Assembly: GCA_022767515.1 (NCBI GenBank)
Contig: JALENK010000076.1
Span: 62,001-126,000, forward strand
DNA length: 64,000 bases
Origin: Clostridium sp.
GTDB lineage: Bacteria; Bacillota; Clostridia; Clostridiales; Clostridiaceae
Direction: 5' to 3'
Of this stretch, positions 19,287 through 28,097 are shown piece after piece. The notes beneath the pieces are model-generated. The model ran no database searches. It saw only the letters and a program-made list of their open reading frames with translations, and was not told the origin of the DNA. Made by a program: the position numbers and the translations under genes. How positions within the stretch are numbered: position 1 is the stretch's first letter; each line of letters opens with the position of its first letter.

Positions 19287-19933
19287 TGATATTATCGCCA
19301 TCAATTTTATCAGCAGATTTTTCAAAATTAGGAGAGGATGTTAAGAGAATTTCAGAAGCAGGTGCAGAATGGGTTCATATTGATGTTATGGATGGACAGT
19401 TTGTTCCAAACATTTCATTTGGAGCACCAATAATGAAGTCAATCAGAAATAAGACAGAAAGAATTTTTGATGTTCATTTAATGGTAGAGGAAGCAAATAG
19501 ATTTGTAGATGATTTTGTATCAGCAGGAGCAGATTTAATCACAGTCCATTATGAAGCTGAAAAGCATATTGATAGAACTATTCAATATATAAAATCAAAG
19601 GGAGTTAAAGTTGGAGTTGCACTTAATCCAGGAACACCAGTTAGTGTTTTGAAAGATATAATTTCTGAAATAGATATGGTTCTTATTATGTCAGTAAATC
19701 CAGGATTTGGAGGACAGAAATTTATTCCTTATGCAATAAACAAAATTAAAGAAGTATTTGAAATGAAGCAAAAATACAATGAAAATTTACATATACAAGT
19801 AGATGGTGGAGTTGACAAGACTAATATCAAGCAAATTGTAGAGGCTGGTGCAGATGTAATTGTGGCAGGTTCAGCTGTATTTAAAAACGATGAAATAGAA
19901 GAAAATATCAAAGCTTTAAGAGAAGCTCTATAA
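19283..19933 (+). CDS. rpe: Ribulose-phosphate 3-epimerase
   Basis: Interconverts ribulose 5-phosphate and xylulose 5-phosphate in the non-oxidative pentose phosphate pathway. 216 residues, (beta/alpha)8 barrel: [13 protein letters not shown] start, [14 protein letters not shown] (metal His and catalytic Asp), [19 protein letters not shown] and VDGGV. The start overlaps the rsgA stop (ATGA); two adjacent ATGs at 19283 and 19286 are both possible. GGGAGG precedes. Confidence 0.96.
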   Translation: MMILSPSILSADFSKLGEDVKRISEAGAEWVHIDVMDGQFVPNISFGAPIMKSIRNKTERIFDVHLMVEEANRFVDDFVSAGADLITVHYEAEKHIDRTIQYIKSKGVKVGVALNPGTPVSVLKDIISEIDMVLIMSVNPGFGGQKFIPYAINKIKEVFEMKQKYNENLHIQVDGGVDKTNIKQIVEAGADVIVAGSAVFKNDEIEENIKALREAL

Positions 19934-19939
19934 TTTATT

Positions 19940-20575
19940 ATGAGAGCAGTAATAGTAACAGGCGGAAATAGTCCGTCAAAAGAATTGTTAGACAGATATT
20001 TAAAAAAAGATGATTTTATTATAGGTGTTGATAAAGGCTGTAACTGTCTTTATGAAAATCAAATTGAACCTAGAGTAATACTTGGAGATTTTGATTCAAT
20101 AAATGGATTGGTTCTTGATTATTATATTAATAAAGGTATAACCATAGAAAAATTTAAGCCTGAAAAGGATTATTCAGATACTGATTTAGCATATAGAAAG
20201 GCAGTAGAGATGGGGGCTAAAGAGGTAATATTATTTGGAGCAACCGGAACAAGAGTGGACCATATGCTAGGGAATATAGGAATAATGTTAAAGGCCTTAA
20301 AAGATAATATTCATTTAGAAATTATTGATGATAATAATAGAATATTTTTAGTTGATAGGAGTACATCTTTGGTTGGTCAAGAAGGAAGTCTCATAAGTTT
20401 TCATGCGGTTAGTGAAGTTGTGAAGAATTTTACTATTAAGAAAGCTATGTATACTTTAGAAAATTATGATATGACACTGTTTGAGCCAAGGGCTATATGT
20501 AATGTGTTTTTAAAAGATGATATTGAAATTTCTTTTGATAAAGGAATAATAATGGTAATTTATCCAAATGATTAA
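19940..20575 (+). CDS. thiN: Thiamine pyrophosphokinase
   Basis: Converts thiamine to thiamine pyrophosphate with ATP. 211 residues; family motifs GVDKGCNCLYEN, LGDFDSI, DYSDTDLAYRKA and GATGTRVDHMLGNI. It begins 6 bases after rpe with only a weak ribosome-binding site, so coupling with rpe is likely. No TPP riboswitch is visible upstream, consistent with a housekeeping salvage role. A terminator starts inside its last codons. Confidence 0.94.
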   Translation: MRAVIVTGGNSPSKELLDRYLKKDDFIIGVDKGCNCLYENQIEPRVILGDFDSINGLVLDYYINKGITIEKFKPEKDYSDTDLAYRKAVEMGAKEVILFGATGTRVDHMLGNIGIMLKALKDNIHLEIIDDNNRIFLVDRSTSLVGQEGSLISFHAVSEVVKNFTIKKAMYTLENYDMTLFEPRAICNVFLKDDIEISFDKGIIMVIYPND

Positions 20576-20598
20576 TAGTAATCATTTGGATTTTTTTT
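20562..20598 (+). terminator. Terminator at the end of thiN
   Basis: A perfect 12-bp stem (20562-20573 with 20580-20591), 6-base loop, then eight T. It includes the thiN stop region and isolates spoVM. Confidence 0.9.
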
Positions 20599-20634
20599 CA
20601 TATAATAAAATATAGAAATTATTAGAGGAATATA

Positions 20635-20703
20635 ATGAAGATTATAGCAATAAAACTTCCTAAATTTTTATCAAATATAATAAAATTCTTTAGAAGAAAA
20701 TAA
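20635..20703 (+). CDS. spoVM: Stage V sporulation protein M (22-residue membrane-curvature peptide)
   Basis: Encodes MKIIAIKLPKFLSNIIKFFR plus Arg-Lys, 22 residues. It is recognisably SpoVM: the IKLPKFL core with its helix-breaking Pro matches the B. subtilis peptide, followed by a basic amphipathic helix. SpoVM inserts shallowly into the convex forespore membrane and recruits SpoIVA (at 904). ATG follows TTAGAGGAATATA at good spacing. It stands alone between the thiN terminator and a bidirectional terminator, so it needs its own promoter; CATATAAT at 20599-20606 resembles a sigma-E -10, but I cannot place a clear -35. Position next to rpmB is the usual clostridial locus. Confidence 0.9.
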   Translation: MKIIAIKLPKFLSNIIKFFRRK

Positions 20704-20711
20704 AAGTACAT

Positions 20712-20746
20712 AAAAAAAGCATCAGATATACTGATGCTTTTTTTAT
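20712..20746. terminator. Bidirectional terminator between spoVM and rpmB
   Basis: A run of A, GCATCAG, loop ATATA, CTGATGC and a run of T: perfect 13-14 bp stem (20712-20725 with 20731-20744), with A and T tracts on both sides so it can serve both converging genes. Confidence 0.9.
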
Positions 20747-20751
20747 AGAAA

Positions 20752-20943
20752 CTATATAGCTCTTTGTACTTTTCCAGATCTAAGACATCTAGTACAAACA
20801 TGAACAGTTTTTGGTGTACCATTAACGACTGCCTTTACTCTTTTTATGTTAGGAGCCCAAGTTCTCTTAGATTGACGATGAGAGTGACTGAATTGTACTC
20901 CAGCTACAACACCCTTATTACATATCTCGCATCTTCTTGCCAC
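20752..20943 (-). CDS. rpmB: 50S ribosomal protein L28
   Basis: 63 residues: MARRCEICNKGV start with a CxxC pair and a second CxxC (HVCTRCLRSGKV), the zinc-ribbon (C+) form of L28, plus HRQSKRTWAPN typical of the family. It starts with GTG (complement of 20941-20943) behind a strong AAGGAGGTG on the minus strand. It converges on spoVM through a shared terminator and diverges from the Asp23/fakA operon. Confidence 0.97.
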   Translation of the reverse strand: MARRCEICNKGVVAGVQFSHSHRQSKRTWAPNIKRVKAVVNGTPKTVHVCTRCLRSGKVQRAI

Positions 20944-21111
20944 TTGAAAACACCTCCTTATAATATAATTAATAATTTTAGTCCATAAGACAAATTTATT
21001 TTATCATATGGTAATATGTTAATGCAAGAAAAAAATGCAAGAAAAATTTAATTGGATATAAATTTTTATATTTACAAATTTTACACTATATACTTATTTA
21101 TAAAAATGGTT

Positions 21112-21117
21112 TATAAT
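21112..21117 (+). promoter_or_regulatory. -10 element before the Asp23/fakA operon
   Basis: A perfect TATAAT at 21112-21117 lies 32 bases before the ATG at 21149; no good -35 was found. It overlaps an in-frame ATG at 21116, which is therefore unlikely to be the translation start. Confidence 0.5.
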
Positions 21118-21148
21118 GAAACTACTTATAAAGGTAGGAGGAATTAGT

Positions 21149-21493
21149 ATGGTTGGATTTTCAAATGAAATCGGAAGTATAAGTTATTCTAACGAGGTTA
21201 TAGGAAAGTTAGTTGGTTTATCAACTATGGAATGCTATGGTGTGGTTGGAATGGTCTCAAAGGGTTCAGGTTTTTGGGAACTAATGAAGATGGAAAATTT
21301 AAGTAAAGGTGTAAAGGTTACTTTAGTTGATGAGTATAAATTAAATATAGAATTATTTGTAATGGTTCAGTATGGAAATAAAATATCTGAAATAGCAAGT
21401 AATATTATTCAAAAGGTTAGATACAATATTGAAAATTATACAGGATTAAAAGTGTCAGAAATTACTGTTAACGTTCAAGCTGTAAGAATCTAG
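21149..21493 (+). CDS. Asp23/Gls24 family envelope protein (YloU type)
   Basis: 114 residues of the Asp23 family: VGFSNEIGSISYSNEVIGKLVG start, then the alternating strand-helix pattern and the terminal VSEITVNVQAVRI. Asp23 proteins of other Firmicutes associate with the membrane and envelope stress; the YloU member always sits before the fatty-acid kinase gene, as here, so a link to fatty-acid uptake is possible but unproved. I chose ATG 21149 behind TAGGAGGAATTAGT. Confidence 0.9.
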   Translation: MVGFSNEIGSISYSNEVIGKLVGLSTMECYGVVGMVSKGSGFWELMKMENLSKGVKVTLVDEYKLNIELFVMVQYGNKISEIASNIIQKVRYNIENYTGLKVSEITVNVQAVRI

Positions 21494-21508
21494 GAGGGTT
21501 TGTAATTT

Positions 21509-23137
21509 ATGAAGTGTAAAAAAATTAATGGGCATGATTTATATAACATGGTTGTTAATGCTAATAATAAATTGATGGAGCAAAGTGAATTTGTTAATTC
21601 TTTAAATGTATTTCCAGTACCAGATGGAGATACAGGAACGAATATGTCAATGACTTTTAGAGCAGCAGTTAAGGAAATAGAAAAATTAAATTCAGATTCA
21701 ATTCAAGAAGTGGCTAAAGTATTAGCAAAGGGTGCTTTAATGGGTGCTAGAGGAAACTCAGGGGTAATATTATCTCAAATATTAAGAGGCTTCTCAAATG
21801 GATTTAAGGGTGTAAATGAAGCTGATGCTCAAATAGTAGCAAGGGCATTTAATGAAGGACAGATTTCAGCATATAAGGCTGTTATGAGACCAACAGAAGG
21901 AACAATACTTTCAGTTATTAGGGCAGCTGCAGAAAAGGCTATTAAAAGTAATACCAAAGATATAGTGGAATTATTAGAAGAAATTTCAGCTGGAGCAAAG
22001 GAAATGCTTGATAAGACACCAGATATGTTACCAGCTTTAAAGCAGGCTAAGGTAGTAGACTCAGGTGGTATGGGATTATACATTATTATAGAAGGTATGC
22101 TTCAGGCATTGAAAGATGATATTGTAGCTGAAATAAAAGATGTAAATATAGCAGCAGGAACAAAGGTTGGAGCACAATCAACAGAAGAAGCAGATATTAA
22201 ATTTGGTTATTGTACAGAATTTATTATTTTGGGTGAGGCTTCACTTGCAAAGGAATTTCAAGGTAAAATTGAAGGTTTAGGTGACTGTGTTATAGTTGTA
22301 GGGTATGATGATGTTATTAAAGTACATATTCATACAAATGATCCGGGTCAAGTACTTTCAATAGCAGTTACTTATGGTGAGCTATCAAAGATTAAAATAG
22401 ATAATATGAGAGAAGAGCACAGAGAATTATTAGTTGAGGGTGCTAATGAGAAAAAAGATGAAGTAGCACAGACAGAAGCAAAAGAATTTGCATTTATTGC
22501 AGTAGCAATGGGTTCTGGTATAAGTGCAATTTTTAAGGATTTAGGAGTTGATTATATTATTGAAGGTGGTCAAACAATGAATCCATCTACTCAAGATATT
22601 CTAGAATGTATTGATAAAATAAATGCAGAGCATATTTTCGTATTCCCTAATAATAAGAATATAATAATGGCTGCAAATCAAGCGGCAGAAATTTCTGATA
22701 AGGATATAAGAGTGATTGAAACAAAATCAATTCCTCAGGGAGTAGCATGTATTACAATGTTTGATTATAATATAGATGTAAATGAAAATGAAGAAAATCT
22801 TAAAGAAATTTTGGAAACTGTTAAAACTGGTTCGGTTACTTATGCTGTTAGAGATACAGAAGTTAATGGTAAGGTTATTGAATCTGGAAATAAACTTGGT
22901 TTAGTGGAAGGAAAGATTTTAGAAGTTGGAGAAGATACATTAGAAGTTGCTGAAAAAGTAATTGAAGATATGATTGATGATGATAGTGAATTAATTACAC
23001 TATATTATGGAGAAGATATAACAGAGGAAGAAGTAGAGGGCTTTGTATCTAAACTTGAAGAAAAGTATAGAGATTTTGATATACAGTATTATGAAGGAAA
23101 TCAGCCAATTTATTCTTTCTTTATATCAGTTGAGTAA
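21509..23137 (+). CDS. fakA: Fatty acid kinase subunit FakA (DAK2 domain)
   Basis: ATP-binding subunit that phosphorylates fatty acids carried by FakB (DegV) proteins, feeding exogenous fatty acids to PlsX/PlsY. 542 residues: N-terminal Dak-phosphatase-like (DAK2) domain with the ATP/Mg site VFPVPDGDTGTNMSM and GARGNSGVILSQI, a middle domain with HIHTNDPG, and a C-terminal DegV-like domain. The functional partner PlsX is at 32555; no fakB lies in the window. It starts 15 bases after the Asp23 gene behind TAGGAGGG and ends in a hairpin terminator. Confidence 0.93.
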   Translation: MKCKKINGHDLYNMVVNANNKLMEQSEFVNSLNVFPVPDGDTGTNMSMTFRAAVKEIEKLNSDSIQEVAKVLAKGALMGARGNSGVILSQILRGFSNGFKGVNEADAQIVARAFNEGQISAYKAVMRPTEGTILSVIRAAAEKAIKSNTKDIVELLEEISAGAKEMLDKTPDMLPALKQAKVVDSGGMGLYIIIEGMLQALKDDIVAEIKDVNIAAGTKVGAQSTEEADIKFGYCTEFIILGEASLAKEFQGKIEGLGDCVIVVGYDDVIKVHIHTNDPGQVLSIAVTYGELSKIKIDNMREEHRELLVEGANEKKDEVAQTEAKEFAFIAVAMGSGISAIFKDLGVDYIIEGGQTMNPSTQDILECIDKINAEHIFVFPNNKNIIMAANQAAEISDKDIRVIETKSIPQGVACITMFDYNIDVNENEENLKEILETVKTGSVTYAVRDTEVNGKVIESGNKLGLVEGKILEVGEDTLEVAEKVIEDMIDDDSELITLYYGEDITEEEVEGFVSKLEEKYRDFDIQYYEGNQPIYSFFISVE

Positions 23138-23141
23138 AGAT

Positions 23142-23168
23142 AAAAGCACCTTTTAAGGTGCTTTTGTT
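23142..23168 (+). terminator. Terminator after fakA
   Basis: AAAAGCACC pairs with GGTGCTTTT (23142-23165) around a TTTTAA loop, just after the fakA stop; the T tail is short. Confidence 0.75.
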
Positions 23169-23188
23169 GAGTATATAGGTGAAGAGGT

Positions 23189-25225
23189 ATGGATATATAT
23201 AGTTCGATTTCTACCTTGAAAGGAGTTGGTCCTAAGGTAGAAGAAAAGTTTAATAAAATATCGGTTTTTAATATCTTGGATTTGTTATTATATTTTCCAA
23301 GAGACTATGAATATATAAATAGTGATATTGAATTTGAAGAAATTGATTTTAATCAGAAGCAGATGCTTGAGGTTACTACAGTTTCCTTTAAAAGTGATAT
23401 TAGGACTAAAACAGGAAAGACAATAACAACAATTCAATTTGATTTTAAAGGTCATATAGTACTTGGAAAATGGTTTAATCAGCCTTATATAAAAAAGAAT
23501 TATAGGATAGGTCAGAGTTATTGCTTGATTGGTAAGTTTAAAAAGCTTACAAATGGAAGTGTAGAAGTAATAAATCCTATAATTGGATGTAATAACGCCA
23601 AAGAGAGTGAGATAATTCCAAAGTATCCACTAAAGGGAGATATAACTGAGAAAGCAATATCGAGGTTAATAAATTATGTACTTGATAATATTATTATAAA
23701 TGAAAATTTGCCAAGTGAAATTGTTAATAGGTATAAATTGATTTCGCTTGATGAAGCTATAAGACAGATTCATTTTCCTAAAGAAAGAACCCTTTTAAAT
23801 AAAGCGATTGATAGATTAAAGTTTCAAGAATTGTTTACATATGCTTTGAAGCTTTTAATTATAAAGAAAAGAAATAAAACTAACAATAGTGGTATAAGCA
23901 TTCCATGGAATGACCATTTAAGAAAATTTAAAGAAAAGCTTCCTTTTTGCTTAACTAATGCACAGACCAAGGCTGTTAGAGAAATCCTACTAGACCAAAA
24001 GAGTAATAGTTGTATGAATAGACTAGTTCAAGGAGATGTTGGAAGTGGAAAAACAATAGTAGCATTTATTGCAATCTTCAATGCTTATTCGAATGGATAT
24101 AAGTCTGTACTTATGGTACCAACAGAAATATTAGCCCAGCAACATTTTGAAGAGGCTAAAAAGCTTTTTGATAGTTTCGATATGGAGATAGAGCTTTTAA
24201 CAGGTAGTACTAAGGCTAAAGAAAAAGAAAGAATAAAAGAAAGACTTAAAGAGGATGGACCAGTTATAGTTATTGGAACACATGCCTTAATTCAAGAAAA
24301 TGTAGAAATAAATAAATTGGGGCTTATAGTTACAGATGAGCAACATAGATTTGGTGTAGAGCAAAGGAGTAAGCTTATTAATAAGGGAAAGAGAGCAGAT
24401 GTAATAGTTATGACTGCAACGCCTATTCCAAGAACACTTGCATTATATTTATATTCTGATTTAGATGTATCGGTAATAGATGAGCTTCCACCAGGAAGAA
24501 AGAAGATTGATACAAAATTTATACAAGAAGATAAAAAAATGCAAGCTTATAATATGGCGTTTGAGGAAATAAAAAGTGGAAGGCAAGTATATATTGTATG
24601 TCCTTTAATAGAAGAGGATGATAAGCTTGAGATTAATTCTGTTGAAAAGCTTTATAATGAATTAAAAGAAGGAATATTTAAAGATGTTAGTATGGAAATT
24701 CTTCATGGAAAGCTAAAGCCATTAGAGAAGGAAGAAATTATAAATAGGTTTAAAAATAACGAAACTAAAGTTCTTATTTCTACAACAGTTATTGAAGTTG
24801 GTGTAAATGTTCCTAATGCATCAGTGATGATAATTGAAAGTGCTGAAAGGTTTGGACTTGCACAGCTTCATCAGCTCAGAGGTAGAGTGGGAAGAGGAAA
24901 ATATAAGTCATACTGCATTCTTATAGCAAATGCTAAGGCTAAAAATACTAAAGAAAGAATGAAGATTATGACTGAATCCTCTGATGGTTTCTATATTTCA
25001 CAGCAGGATTTAAAGCTTAGGGGGTCAGGTGAAATATTTGGTATGAAACAGAGTGGTGATGCAGGACTTTTGCTTGCAGATTTATTTAATGATATTAATA
25101 TATTAAAATGTGCTATGAAAGAAGCAAAACAGATTATTTTAAGTGATGATAATAAATCAAAAGAATTAGTAAAGGCACTAGAAAAATCAATTGAAAGTAG
25201 TAATAATTTCTTGTGTTTTAATTAA
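23189..25225 (+). CDS. recG: ATP-dependent DNA helicase RecG
   Basis: A branched-DNA translocase that remodels stalled forks and Holliday junctions. 678 residues: N-terminal wedge OB domain, helicase domain 1 with Walker A GDVGSGKTIVAF (about 283), DEQHRFGV (about 382) and MTATPIPRTLAL, then helicase domain 2 with LISTTVIEVGVNVPNA and LHQLRGRVGRGKYKS. Length and motifs are complete. It sits in a repair and processing run ahead of rsmD-coaD. ATG 23189 follows GGTGAAGAGGT. Confidence 0.97.
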   Translation: MDIYSSISTLKGVGPKVEEKFNKISVFNILDLLLYFPRDYEYINSDIEFEEIDFNQKQMLEVTTVSFKSDIRTKTGKTITTIQFDFKGHIVLGKWFNQPYIKKNYRIGQSYCLIGKFKKLTNGSVEVINPIIGCNNAKESEIIPKYPLKGDITEKAISRLINYVLDNIIINENLPSEIVNRYKLISLDEAIRQIHFPKERTLLNKAIDRLKFQELFTYALKLLIIKKRNKTNNSGISIPWNDHLRKFKEKLPFCLTNAQTKAVREILLDQKSNSCMNRLVQGDVGSGKTIVAFIAIFNAYSNGYKSVLMVPTEILAQQHFEEAKKLFDSFDMEIELLTGSTKAKEKERIKERLKEDGPVIVIGTHALIQENVEINKLGLIVTDEQHRFGVEQRSKLINKGKRADVIVMTATPIPRTLALYLYSDLDVSVIDELPPGRKKIDTKFIQEDKKMQAYNMAFEEIKSGRQVYIVCPLIEEDDKLEINSVEKLYNELKEGIFKDVSMEILHGKLKPLEKEEIINRFKNNETKVLISTTVIEVGVNVPNASVMIIESAERFGLAQLHQLRGRVGRGKYKSYCILIANAKAKNTKERMKIMTESSDGFYISQQDLKLRGSGEIFGMKQSGDAGLLLADLFNDINILKCAMKEAKQIILSDDNKSKELVKALEKSIESSNNFLCFN

Positions 25226-25281
25226 TTGTATGTATAATATACATTATAATAGAATAAGTATATAAATTTGGAGGAAATGTT

Positions 25282-25839
25282 ATGAGAATAATAGCTGGAA
25301 AAGCAAAGGGACGTAAATTATTATCTCCACCAACGCTTGAAACAAGGCCAACCTTAGATAGAGTCAAGGAAGCAATGTTCAGTATGATACAGGGATATTT
25401 AATGGATGCAATTGTAATAGATGTATTTGCAGGAACAGGAAGTTTAGGGTTAGAAGCAGCAAGTAGAGGAGCTAAAGAGGTACATTTGATAGATAAAAGT
25501 GCACAGACTTTTCCTCTTCTTAAACAAAATATAGATAATTTAGGATTTGCTGATTTTTGTTTTTGTTATAATTCTGATTCTTATTCTGTAATAAAATCGG
25601 AAAAGATTAAAAGCAAGTTTTTTGATATTATATTTATAGATCCACCATATTGCAAGGAAATGATACCAGAAGTAATAAAAATAGTTTCAGAAAACAATAT
25701 GTTATCAGATGATGGTATTATTGTTACTAAGATTGATTCTATTGAAGAGGCATATGAAGGATATCAAAATATTGAACTAATAAAGAAGAAGAAATATGGC
25801 AATACAACAGTATGCCTATATAAAAAAGAGGGGAAATAG
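25282..25839 (+). CDS. rsmD: 16S rRNA (guanine-966-N2)-methyltransferase RsmD
   Basis: 185 residues, SAM-dependent. The N-terminal MRIIAGKAKGRKL and TRPTLDRVKEAMFSMI are signatures of the family; VFAGTGSLGLEAASRGA is the SAM site and FIDPPY the catalytic NPPY-type motif. It is adjacent to coaD (the stop and next ATG directly abut), the widely conserved rsmD-coaD pair. ATG follows TTGGAGGAAATGTT. Confidence 0.96.
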   Translation: MRIIAGKAKGRKLLSPPTLETRPTLDRVKEAMFSMIQGYLMDAIVIDVFAGTGSLGLEAASRGAKEVHLIDKSAQTFPLLKQNIDNLGFADFCFCYNSDSYSVIKSEKIKSKFFDIIFIDPPYCKEMIPEVIKIVSENNMLSDDGIIVTKIDSIEEAYEGYQNIELIKKKKYGNTTVCLYKKEGK

Positions 25840-26319
25840 ATGAAGGTTGCAGTATATCCAGGAAGTTTTGACCCAATAACAAATGGGCATCTTGATATAA
25901 TTGAGAGAGGTGCAAAGATATTTGATAAGCTTATTGTAGGTGTTTTGATAAATGTAGATAAAAAGGGATTATTTACAATAGATGAAAGGGTTGAACTTAT
26001 TAAAAAAACTACACAGCAATTTAAAAATGTTGAGGTTGTAAGTTTTCATGGCTTATTAGTAGATTTTGTAAAAGAACATAATGCATCAGTAATCTTAAAG
26101 GGATTAAGAGCATTTTCAGATTTTGAATATGAATTTCAGATGGCACTTATGAATACTAAGTTAGATCCTAGTACAGAGACTTTGTTTATGATGACATCAT
26201 CACAATATTCATATTTAAGTTCGTCAGCAGTTAAACAAGTTTCAAGATTTAATGGGAATTTAGATGGACTTGTTCCAAAGGTTGTTGAAGAAGCAATTAA
26301 AAAAAAGATGGAAGGATAG
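25840..26319 (+). CDS. coaD: Phosphopantetheine adenylyltransferase
   Basis: Transfers AMP from ATP to 4'-phosphopantetheine, the penultimate step of CoA synthesis. 159 residues; nucleotidyltransferase motif [12 protein letters not shown] (about 9-20), [19 protein letters not shown], and the second motif SSSAVKQVS. It completes a CoA set with coaBC at 7510; only coaE and the early steps lie elsewhere. Confidence 0.97.
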   Translation: MKVAVYPGSFDPITNGHLDIIERGAKIFDKLIVGVLINVDKKGLFTIDERVELIKKTTQQFKNVEVVSFHGLLVDFVKEHNASVILKGLRAFSDFEYEFQMALMNTKLDPSTETLFMMTSSQYSYLSSSAVKQVSRFNGNLDGLVPKVVEEAIKKKMEG

Positions 26320-26328
26320 TGGTCGAAA

Positions 26329-26898
26329 ATGTCACAAGGCGAAATAAATAGCAACGTTTTAGATTTATTAGAATATATACAAGACACTATTACAAGAGCT
26401 AAGAGTGTTCCAATGAGTGGGAAAATCATGGTCGATAAAAAGGAAATGACAGAGGCTATAGATCAGGTAATTAATTATCTTCCAGATGAATTTAAAAAAG
26501 CTAAATGGGTAGCAATAGAAAAAAATAGAATACTAACAGAAGCGCAGAGGGAATATGATAAAGCTCAAAAAGAATATGATAAGGCTCAAACCACTTCAGC
26601 TGCAATAATCAAGCAGAATATTGAAAATCATGATATTGTTAAAGATGCTAAAATGAGAGCCTTAGAAATAGTAAATACAGCAAGGAGAGAAGCTAAGGAA
26701 ATGAGGCTAGGTGCTAAGGAATATTCTCTAGATATATTAGCAGAGCTTGATAAGGAAATAGAAAGTAGAAAAGTAGAACTTATAAGAAATTTACAAGAAA
26801 GTTTTAAGATTGCAGCAACTGAAGTGGAAAATAAATTTAATACTATTGGTTCAACAATAAAAGCAAATATTGAAGAATTAAATGATATGAAAGAATAG
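26329..26898 (+). CDS. Coiled-coil protein of unknown function (V-ATPase subunit-like)
   Basis: 189 residues, acidic-basic mixed, almost all helix. A central coiled coil contains a short internal duplication (REYDKAQKEYDKAQ) and runs to REAKEMRLGAKEYSLDILAELDKEI. It resembles what databases usually call a clostridial ATPase/V-type ATPase subunit-like protein that follows coaD; I see no Walker motif, so an ATPase activity is not supported. A DivIVA-like or scaffold role is an alternative. It starts 9 bases after coaD (ATG 26329) and its stop abuts the 3' end of ylbJ on the other strand. Confidence 0.75.
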   Translation: MSQGEINSNVLDLLEYIQDTITRAKSVPMSGKIMVDKKEMTEAIDQVINYLPDEFKKAKWVAIEKNRILTEAQREYDKAQKEYDKAQTTSAAIIKQNIENHDIVKDAKMRALEIVNTARREAKEMRLGAKEYSLDILAELDKEIESRKVELIRNLQESFKIAATEVENKFNTIGSTIKANIEELNDMKE

Positions 26899-28053
26899 CT
26901 ATCTTCGTTTTATACAAAATATAAAACAAATTAAAAATAGTATATTTATGATAATAGAAATATAATTAGTATTTATTGAAAATACATCATTATTAAAAAA
27001 AGAAAGTGTGAAGGTTGAATAATTTAATATTGAAAAAAGTAGATAAGTGATTATAAAACTTATTATTCCTTGAAAAAATTTAAGGAAAATAAATTTTGAT
27101 ATGCAGATGTTGTTTTTGCTGATAAAAGCAAGGCTTTGACTTATTATTGAAAGACCTGAAAAAGAACATAAGAAGCTTATTAGTGCAAGTTTTAGGGCAA
27201 ATGGTGCACTTACTGTGCAAATAAGTTTTATACCAGTTGTTATTTCAATTAATCCAAGTAATAAAGCAGAAAGCAGATTATGTGGGATGTTTAATATAGA
27301 TTCTATGTTGTTTATATCTGAAATAAATAACATAGAATTTTTTAGTATGTTTATTAATACAGCAAAAATTAATATAAAGCCGATTACACATAGGGTTGTT
27401 TTTATTGCATTATCAATAGCATTTTTGAAATTTTCTCCAAAAGAAGAAGTAGTAGTATTTTCTAAATTTTTTTTAATTATGCAGTTTGAGTAAGTATTTT
27501 TTTTAGTTATAATGGCTATAATTATAACTGATAAATAATTTGCAATTAATAAATAATAACCTATGTTAGTATTGTTTAGCATTGCAGACGATACTGAACC
27601 TACAATAAATAAAGGACCACAATTTGTAGCAATATTTATTAGACGAGAATATTCCTCTTTTGATATATATTCTTTTTCATAAATTTCTGAGGAGTATTTG
27701 GCTCCTAAAGGATAGCCACACAGAAAACTTGCAATTATGGGAAATGCTGAAGCTTTTGAAAGACCAAGTATTTTATATATTGGTTTTTCAAGAAATTTAG
27801 AGTAATAATTTATGCCGTTGTAGCTGATTATAAGATTGCAGATAACTGAAAAAGGAAATACTGTTGGAATAATGGCATTTGCACATAATAGTGAGGCTGA
27901 AGTGACCCCCTCTATGGCAGAATTGATATTTATGAAAAAAATGATAATAAACAATGAAAAAATACAAATAATTAATTTATTGAAGCTTAGTTTGAATTTT
28001 TTTATTAGAATGAAAAATAAAACAAGTATAGATAAAAATAAAATACTAATCAT
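26899..28053 (-). CDS. ylbJ: Sporulation integral membrane protein YlbJ (SpoVV)
   Basis: 384 residues, about eight to ten transmembrane helices, nucleoside-transporter (Gate domain) fold. The B. subtilis homologue YlbJ/SpoVV is a sigma-E protein needed for dipicolinic acid transport from the mother cell into the space around the forespore. Seen: conserved GYPLGAKYSSEIYE and ATNCGPLFIVGSVSSAML segments. The start is the ATG complement of 28051-28053 with GGAGGG in front on the minus strand. It lies 44 bases downstream of tmcAL on the same strand. Its 3' end directly abuts the preceding + strand gene with no visible terminator between. Confidence 0.92.
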   Translation of the reverse strand: MISILFLSILVLFFILIKKFKLSFNKLIICIFSLFIIIFFININSAIEGVTSASLLCANAIIPTVFPFSVICNLIISYNGINYYSKFLEKPIYKILGLSKASAFPIIASFLCGYPLGAKYSSEIYEKEYISKEEYSRLINIATNCGPLFIVGSVSSAMLNNTNIGYYLLIANYLSVIIIAIITKKNTYSNCIIKKNLENTTTSSFGENFKNAIDNAIKTTLCVIGFILIFAVLINILKNSMLFISDINNIESILNIPHNLLSALLLGLIEITTGIKLICTVSAPFALKLALISFLCSFSGLSIISQSLAFISKNNICISKFIFLKFFQGIISFIITYLLFSILNYSTFTLSFFNNDVFSINTNYISIIINILFLICFIFCIKRR

Positions 28054-28097
28054 TGAATCCCTCCAATTATTAGTATTATATTAATTATTTCATTTTA

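Noticed and set aside
25228..25250. Palindromic ATGTAT-AAT-ATACAT before rsmD
   Set aside because: Could be an operator, but simple AT-rich dyads are common in this DNA and it does not match LexA or another motif I know; only weak promoter-like elements surround it.
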